64,000 nucleotides of DNA from Pelobates cultripes (Eukaryota; Chordata; Amphibia; Anura; Pelobatidae): NCBI GenBank assembly GCA_933207985.1, contig OW240916.1, positions 267,285,748 through 267,349,747 on the forward strand, in the 5' to 3' direction. Below the pieces are notes generated by a model. It worked only from the letters and a program-made list of their open reading frames with translations, made no database searches and was not told the DNA's origin. The stretch's first letter is position 1, and every line of letters starts with the position of its first letter. Positions 58,066-64,000 of this stretch are shown in pieces. The position numbers and the translations under genes are program-made.

Positions 58066-58581
58066 TGTTGTGGTCGTGACCTAAATATGAATATTAATCT
58101 CTTAATACATAATAATTAAGCAATACGGAACAACATTAATATTTTTATAATTCATGGTATTATGGTTGAATATGTGGATAGAAAATACACAAAACATTGT
58201 AATATTAAATGTATATTTAATATAACTATAATAAATAAACAGATGCTAGCAGAATGTCAACATATTACTTACAAAAGGTTGCTAAATGTTACACAAAAGG
58301 CTATTACAATTGCTAAATGTTACAATGGATTCATTTTACTTACAAGGCCCCAGCCCTCTTAAGTCAGAGCTGGTACTACATCTTAGGTTCAGTCAGGTAC
58401 AGGCAAAGAGACAGAGTTTCTCCTCCATCTGTTTTTTATTCAGTGTAAGTAGGCTGGCCTGTGATGTCACTGCCAGAAGCACATGTCTTCCTACACACTC
58501 CCCCTAGTGGTGCCCCCAAAGCATTACACTAAATATGCTTTCTTTATGATGTAAAGTCATTAATTAATAAATACCATTACA
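58066..58581 (-). repeat. ERV-like LTR, copy c (5' LTR)
   Basis: 516 bp, about 99 percent identical to copy a by eye, with TG...CA ends and GCGAC after it (58582-58586). Adjacent to the primer-binding site, so it is the 5' LTR of the minus-strand provirus. Confidence 0.88.
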
Positions 58582-59460
58582 GCGACAGAACCTTCAGAGT
58601 TATTTGGTAGGCCCAAATGGCGCTCTACAAATGGTGAGGCCAGAACTAGTACAGGCGATAGTAGATTGGATGGCTGACAATGCCTCCAGTTCCTTTACAT
58701 TGTCTCCCACCCGGTCCCCTGCTGAAAGCTCAGAGTTGGCACCTGTAGCCCATGGACATCTGTCTTTCACCTCACCCCCTTGCAAATCAGCCAATCAGTC
58801 TGAGCCACAAGTCATGCAACAGTCTCTTGTGCTTTTTGATGACTCTGCTGGTGGGGTTTCTATGGGCCATCCACCTAGCACTGCCCCAAAAGTGGAAGAG
58901 ATTGAGTGCACTGATGCACAACCACTTATGTGTCAGGATGTGGACATGCGAGGACCACCACAGCACGTCTCTGATTATGACGAAACACAGGTACCAACTG
59001 CAGTGGCTTTTGGCAGTGTGCAGACCGGCAAGGAGGGCAGGGTTGAGGAGTGGCTGGAAGAAGATGTGGAGGATGATGAGGTCCTAGACCCCACGTGGAA
59101 TGAAGGTCATGCGAGTGACGTGTCCAATTTGGAGGAAGAGGCGGTGGTCGTACAGAGGCACCAGCACAGCATAAGAGGGAGCAGGGTGCAAAAGCGGAGC
59201 GGCCGTCATCTAGACAGTACTCCTGCTACTGCCCATCGCACCCAGGGACCGAGCATACCAAAGCCAGCTCCAAGGAGTTCCCTGGCATGGCAGTTCTTCA
59301 GACAATGTGCTGACGACAAGACACGAGTGGTTTGCATGCTATGCAATCAGAGCCTGAAGTGAGGCATAAACGTTCTAAACCTGAGCACAACCTGCATGAC
59401 CAAACATCTCCACACTGTCCCATGGAAGCGTTCAGCTGTCCATCTCCCAAACACTGGAGA
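58582..59460 (+). pseudogene. hAT transposase N-terminus with BED finger
   Basis: The ATG at 58604 opens 252 codons: a low-complexity Ser/Pro-rich start, an acidic stretch (EEWLEEDVEDDEVLD), then RSSLAWQFFRQCADDKTRVV, CMLCNQSLK and a TGA at 59360. Beyond the stop the same frame reads GINVLNLSTTCMTKHLHTVPW, completing a BED zinc finger (C-x2-C ... H-x-H type). The stop falls where Arg is usual (CGA to TGA). BED fingers bind the ends of hAT elements. No RNase H-fold catalytic region or dimerisation domain follows, so this copy is both mutated and deleted. Confidence 0.7.
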
Positions 59461-60251
59461 GAAAGAGGAAGTAGCCCTCTAGCCTAACGCGATCACTGGC
59501 CCTGAATGCCAGCATTTCAAAATTTGTGGCCTTTGAAATGCTGTCATTCCGTCTGGTGGAGACTGACAGTTTTAAAAACCTGGTGGCATTATTGGACTGC
59601 AAGAAATGCACCACAGGCCGCAAATTTTTCTTTTTTTATATGTCCCAATATTTTGGGGGCTACCCCAATTTAAAAAAAAAACTGTTGGCTACCTCCTCCA
59701 CCGCCGCTTCCACCTACACCGCCACGGTCACCGCCTCCTCAACCTATGGGTCACTTAGTATAAACTATGTACACAATAGCAGAGGCTTGTGAAGGCCTTT
59801 ACTAAATGATCAGGAGTTGAGCTCAGTTTAAACAATGAAAGAGAATACCCAACCCTCTCTCAAATGGATAATTCTGGTGATCCTCCAGACAGCCATGCTT
59901 CAGATTTTGATTTATGTTCTTCCAAAGCTAAAATCAAATATTCCATCTAGTGCTATTTTATGGCTCAGTTGTATTTTTAATTTGTATGTATTTAATGTTA
60001 TTTTAAGTGATTTCCCTATCCACATTTGTTTGCAGGGCACTTGTCCTACTCTTGCCCCCATTTTACTTACTTTTGCAGCCCTCTAGCCCTTTCCAGGACT
60101 TTTTAAGAGCCATTTTTTGTGCCTAAAAGTTCGGGTCCCCATTGACTTGGGGTTCGGGTTCAGGGTCAAGTTCGAGCTCGAACCCGGACTTTTTTTTCGA
60201 AGTTCGGCCGAACCCACCGGACCCAAACATCCAGGTGTCCGCTCAACTCGA
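59461..60251. other. Right part of the hAT element, non-coding
   Basis: Contains an inverted motif GCCAGCATTTCAAA/TTTGAAATGCTG (59510-59544), a CTCCACCGCCGCTTCCACC-type triplet tract (59695-59740) and the CGAACCC-rich right terminus (60125-60251). Confidence 0.6.
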
Positions 60252-61190
60252 AGCATGACAAAACCTTACTGGCCTTAGCAACTGCAGATTAACATTGCAT
60301 ATTGCTGCCTGATCCAAATCCTTCTCAAGTGTGGTTATCCCTAATTCACTGCGGTTTAGTTCGTAAGTTGTTTTTGCATTCTTGACCCTGAAGTGCATAA
60401 CTTTGTATTTCTCTACATTAAATTTAATCTGCCATTTTAGTGCCCAGACCCCCAATCAATCCAAATTCCTCTGCAGCAAAGCAATATCCTGCTCACATTT
60501 TATTACTTTACAAAGTTTTGTTTCATCTGCACAAAACTGCTGTAGCACCTTGTCCCGAGTCATCCAATCACAAGTTATCTGCAAGTTTTTTGCAGCAATT
60601 ATTTGCATATCTCTTGCCATAGGATCCTCATTAATATATATTGAAGAAAAATAGTTATTTAAAATTTCTGCCTTTACATAGTCTTCATTAACTAACAGAC
60701 CCATCTCTTTTTCCAGTGTTCCTACACTTTCATATTTTGTTTCTTTAGAATTTATGTACTTGAAAAAAAATTTGGGGTTAGTTTTGCATTCTTTGGCTAT
60801 CAATTTCTCATTTTCTAGTTTAGCCACTTTAATTGCCTTTTTTTGCAAGCATTATTGTCTTCCTTATATCTTATATAGGATACCTCTGATTTGTTTTGGT
60901 CCTCGTTTTAATTTTCCTCGTTACACTCTACATGCCTAAGATTTGACTTTAACTCATCATTGACATACAAACATACCCCACCACCCTTCTTGTTTTTCCT
61001 ATCTTTCCTAAATAACGTGTACCCATTTAAGTTAACTGCCCAGTCATGTGTCTCATCCCACCATGTTTCTGTTATGCCTATTATATCATATTGTTTAGTG
61101 AATGCTATTGCCTCTAGTTCCCCCATTTTGTTATATAGGCTCCTTGCATTAGTAAGCATACATTTAATATTATCACGAGTCATTTCTACT
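60252..61190 (-). pseudogene. CR1-type LINE, 5' part with deleted RT
   Basis: Minus strand. An endonuclease fragment at 61183-60908 reads IKCMLTNARSLYNKMGELEA, YDIIGITETWWDETHDWAVN and GGGVCLYVND, the CR1-type APE domain. At 60848-60456 the linker (NPKFFFKYINSKETKYESVG, AEILNNYFSSIYI) runs straight into CADETKLCKV, a changed YADD box, so the fingers and palm of the RT are deleted. At 60455-60243 WQIKFNVEKYKVMHF, the CR1 signature after the palm, follows in another phase and stops at the hAT insertion. It continues at 45573. Confidence 0.85.
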
Positions 61191-62190
61191 TTTTGTGAAT
61201 TTTTATCAATATTACATACCTCATTTGTTCTGAGCTTTCCCCTCCCTCCATCTCAACCCCCCTTATTCTTTCTATCCTATCTCCATTTTCTAGATTACTT
61301 TTTTCACTAAGGAGTTTATGCCAGTCAGTTATGTTGTAGAGCTGTCCTAATCTTTTCGAAATTGGCTTTTTTTAAAATTACCTATCATATCTCCTCTGTT
61401 CTGAGCTTACCCCTCCCCCACCTCAACCATCCTTATTTTGGACTATTTTTTTAAAATTTTAAAAAACTAATTTTCTTTTTGTTTATACGTTTTCTTTTTC
61501 TTTTTTGTTTTTATTAAATATTTCTTATTTTATTCCTTCTTTTATTCCATTTTTATTCTTTAATGATATGTATCAATATATTTTTTATATAAAAATTGAT
61601 ATAGATCATTATAAATGTGTATTTCTTATATAAGGAGGTATACTATCTATTATAAAGAGATAAGGGTGGTATATGGTCTTTTAATATATTTTAATATATT
61701 GTGTATATATATTTGAATTCACTTTTGAAAGTATACTAATTCCTGATTTACTTTCCTATCTTCTTTCGCCCTTTTTTTTCCCCCCTTAATCAAAATGGCT
61801 AATATGAGTATTAAAGGACTGTTTAGCAGTAACTTAAACACGCCCTCCTAACAAGTAATGGCAATGTGACTGACAATTTGAGCACCCATCCACGCAAGTA
61901 TAGGAAGTGATGTGACATGACGAAAACCGGAAGTGACGCAGTGTGCCAAAAAACCGGAAGTGACGTTTCGTTTCAATACTAAAAGTCATCTGATGGGAGG
62001 GAAACGTCCAAACTGTGTAGCCATTTTGAGAAGGTCGGATTTTATGTCTACACTTATCCCCCATGATGAAAGGGGAAGAAAAACGGAAGCTCCATATATG
62101 GACTGTTTGTGAGTGGGTTGTATATTAATTTGACACAGATGTTTTATGTTTAGCTACTTATGTATAGGGTATTTAAACCTTTTATTCACA
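61191..62190. other. AT-rich non-coding DNA, repeat-derived
   Basis: TCTGTTCTGAGCTTACCCCTCC-type blocks recur at 61227 and 61397. At 61905-61965 GACGAAAACCGGAAGTGACG and AAACCGGAAGTGACGTTTCG repeat a CCGGAAGTGACG motif that matches ETS-type and CRE-like sites. No gene. Confidence 0.45.
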
Positions 62191-62198
62191 TGAATGTT

Positions 62199-62240
62199 TA
62201 TTGCACCTGAGGAAGACCAGGAGAGTGGTCGAAATGCGTT
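62199..62240 (+). ncRNA. Hammerhead-ribozyme-like motif
   Basis: CTGAGGA (62207-62213) fits the core CUGANGA exactly. A 5-bp stem GACCA/TGGTC with loop GGAGAG follows, then GAAAT, in the right order for a hammerhead. ATGCGTTG after it is like the GAAACGTTG of the copies at 14-15 kb, and AATAAA follows at 62259. Stem III and the cleavage-site triplet are not clear, so function is unproven. Confidence 0.45.
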
Positions 62241-62904
62241 GTGCTATTTTTTTTTTAATAAAGAGGTATTTGTATATTTATTTTGGTTCCTGAATTTTTC
62301 GTCTAAAAAGAAAATACTTATGCCGGGGCCATCATCTTTACCAAAGCCATCTTATTGTAGTTATAAATACGCTACTACAGTTCAGAGCTGACTCAGAAGG
62401 CTCAAAAGATTGTGAGTGCTCCAAATTATATTTTTATTTTATATGCTTTGATTACATATTGCCCTATGAAGGCTTTCTGCATATTACAGGTTTAACGATT
62501 TCTATCCATTATGTGCGCTAACCTGCCTCCCCTGTATCCAATTGTATGAATGTAAGTGTTTAAAGGTGATTTAACACTGGTTTGGTTTAGACACACTGGG
62601 ATTTTGTTTTATATTTCTTTTGATTTTTTTTGATCACTTTCTGTCTTTTATATAATTTATTTATTCCACCTCCTCTTTCCCCATGTATTTTTCTCCATTT
62701 CTCTGGGGCATATCAATTCCCTAGTTGGGTGATTCTGATAGTTGATTTTTATTTTTTATATTTTATTATTAAAGTTTTTAATTTTTATATTTTGTTTGAT
62801 TCATATTTTTTTTTTAGTTTTTGAATTTTTAAGAAGAATAATGTGTGTTTAATTTTCAATTTTGTATGTATGAAATTTTTTTGCCAAAAAATTCATATAG
62901 ACGC

Positions 62905-62955
62905 TTGGATGCTTCCGATGAAGTCTAGTGCATGCGGAAACGTGTAGGGCGAGAA
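62905..62955 (+). ncRNA. Degenerate hammerhead-like motif
   Basis: CCGATGA at 62915-62921 and GGAAACGTG at 62936 resemble the two halves of the core, but stem II is weak (TC/GG only) and U4 is C. About 700 bp from the better motif at 62207. Confidence 0.2.
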
Positions 62956-63680
62956 ACATACATAGTGTTTGTATTTGTTCAATACTTTAAGTGCAACCCA
63001 TCTCTGTGTATTCACTGTTTCTGTTTCCTGGTGATTTTAGTCAGCTTCCCGGGAGAGAGAATGATGGGCTTTTAACTGCTTTCAATTTTGTGAGTGTAAT
63101 CATATAATAAAGTTGTAACTACTTTTTGGGACTGCACTATGAGTGTGTTTTTCTTTTCCCTATTATGGATTAATGTGGCGTAAAGACGAAGAAAGGTCCT
63201 GCTTTTTCAATTTTATGTTCCACCTGCAATCAATTTTTAAATTTGTGAGTCCAATATATCTCTAGCCAATATATGGTGTCAATATTTTTCTTTATTTTCT
63301 TGTGATAATATATCTGTATCATCATCTTTTCCAACAAGATCCTAACACGATGATATCTTACATAGGAAAAGGAATGATGCAGAATGAATAGAGTTGATAT
63401 ATAGTTATGTGTGCATATTCACACTGAACATTAATCAATATAGTTATATATTAAAACTATTTTTCTATTCACACACAAATCAATTTTTATATGCACATTG
63501 GTGGTGGTATGACTGTCAATGAGTTTGCATTGTTTTACTGTGTGGCAATATTTCTGTAATTAGGTGTGCCAATGTGACTATGAGTTATTCTGTGTAATAA
63601 ACTCTGTGAACAAGGGCTGCACATGTGTGTCTTACAGTATGCCAGTATAACTACTACATATCAAAACTTCATTGTGCGTA
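62956..63680. other. Non-coding DNA, no gene seen
   Basis: AT-rich; no recognisable element or reading frame. Confidence 0.4.
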
Positions 63681-64000
63681 TACACTGATCAGCCACAGTA
63701 TTTAAACCACTGACTGGTGAAGTGGATAACATTGATTATATTGTTACAATGGTACCTGTCAAGGGATGGGGTATATTAGGCAGCGATTGAATTTCATGTG
63801 TTGTAAGCAAGAAAAACGGGCAGTTGAAAAGATCTGACTAACTTTGATAAGGGCAAAATAGTGATGGCTAGATGACTGGGTCAGAGCATCTCCAAAACGG
63901 CAAGTCTTTTGAGGTGTTCCTTGCATGCAGTGGTAAGTTGCTACCAATAGTGGTACAAAGAAGGGCAATCAGTGAACTGGCATCAGAGTCATGGGCATGT
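63681..64000 (+). pseudogene. Second Tc1-like transposon, decayed and cut by window end
   Basis: TA then CACTGATCAGCCACAGTATT, the terminal repeat of a widespread fish and amphibian Tc1-like family as I recall it. A plus-strand reading at about 63848-64000 gives DKGKIVMAR, stop, LGQSISKTASLLRCSLHAVV, SCYQ, stop, WYKEGQ: the helix-turn-helix start of a transposase with at least two in-frame stops. The remainder lies outside the window. Confidence 0.7.

Larger units (their letters stand above)
45574..60251. mobile_element. hAT element split by retroelements
   Basis: Tips TAGAGTTGAGCG at 45574 and, inverted, TCGAGTTGAGCG ending at 60251 (11 of 12). The flanks TACATGAC (45566-45573) and AGCATGAC (60252-60259) are an imperfect 8-bp duplication of CR1 sequence. 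Both ends carry CCGAACCC/GGTTCGGGT-rich subterminal DNA. Inside are a TATA-like box (CTATATATAAGC, about 45815), tandem repeats, and the ORF for the N-terminal BED-finger part of a transposase. The catalytic hAT body is absent. About 11.3 kb in the middle is later insertion and duplication. Confidence 0.8.

Overview
This 64 kb window looks like non-coding amphibian (probably frog) nuclear DNA. It is AT-rich, full of microsatellites, and packed with DNA transposons, LINEs, DIRS-type tyrosine-recombinase elements, short TTAA-flanked MITEs and LTR elements, the mixture expected in anuran genomes. I recognised no host protein-coding gene, rRNA, functional tRNA or CRISPR array. The species call is inference from repeat content. 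A run of 100 Ns at 22455-22554 shows that the sequence comes from an assembly.

Layout. 1-10 kb: unannotated AT-rich DNA with a TTAA-flanked MITE (3627-4140) and a hAT element (6759-7627). 10.7-12.3 kb: a structurally complete Tc1/mariner element with perfect terminal and internal repeats and an uninterrupted 338-aa transposase (DD37E spacing). 14-17 kb: hammerhead-ribozyme-like repeats, a 490-bp near-perfect palindrome, a duplicated CA-rich minisatellite and a broken tyrosine recombinase. 17.5-22.5 kb: minisatellites, a possible solo LTR, a hAT fragment, two copies of a perfect hairpin, and a tandem array resembling U2 snRNA joined to a C2H2 zinc-finger fragment, running into the gap. 23-27 kb: DIRS-like remnants and a long palindromic TTAA element. 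27.3-33.0 kb: a nearly complete Ty3/Gypsy retrotransposon on the minus strand with two LTRs and the unusual order Gag-protease-integrase-RT-RNase H (Gmr1 type), with a SCAN-like Gag. 36.7-44.4 kb: large and small TTAA elements and two hAT elements with perfect 8-bp target duplications.

44.9-61.2 kb is a nest four layers deep. A CR1-type LINE is split by a hAT element with a BED-type zinc-finger ORF (45574-60251). The hAT is split by an endogenous-retrovirus-like LTR element whose primer-binding site matches tRNA-Ser. That element is split by an L1-superfamily LINE. One LTR plus 592 bp of hAT sequence is present twice, from a recent rearrangement or an assembly error. The window ends in a second, degenerate Tc1-like transposon.

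The coding regions are autonomous or decayed mobile-element genes, not a cooperating pathway. Most long reading frames in the CA/GT-rich and C-rich minisatellites are compositional artefacts.
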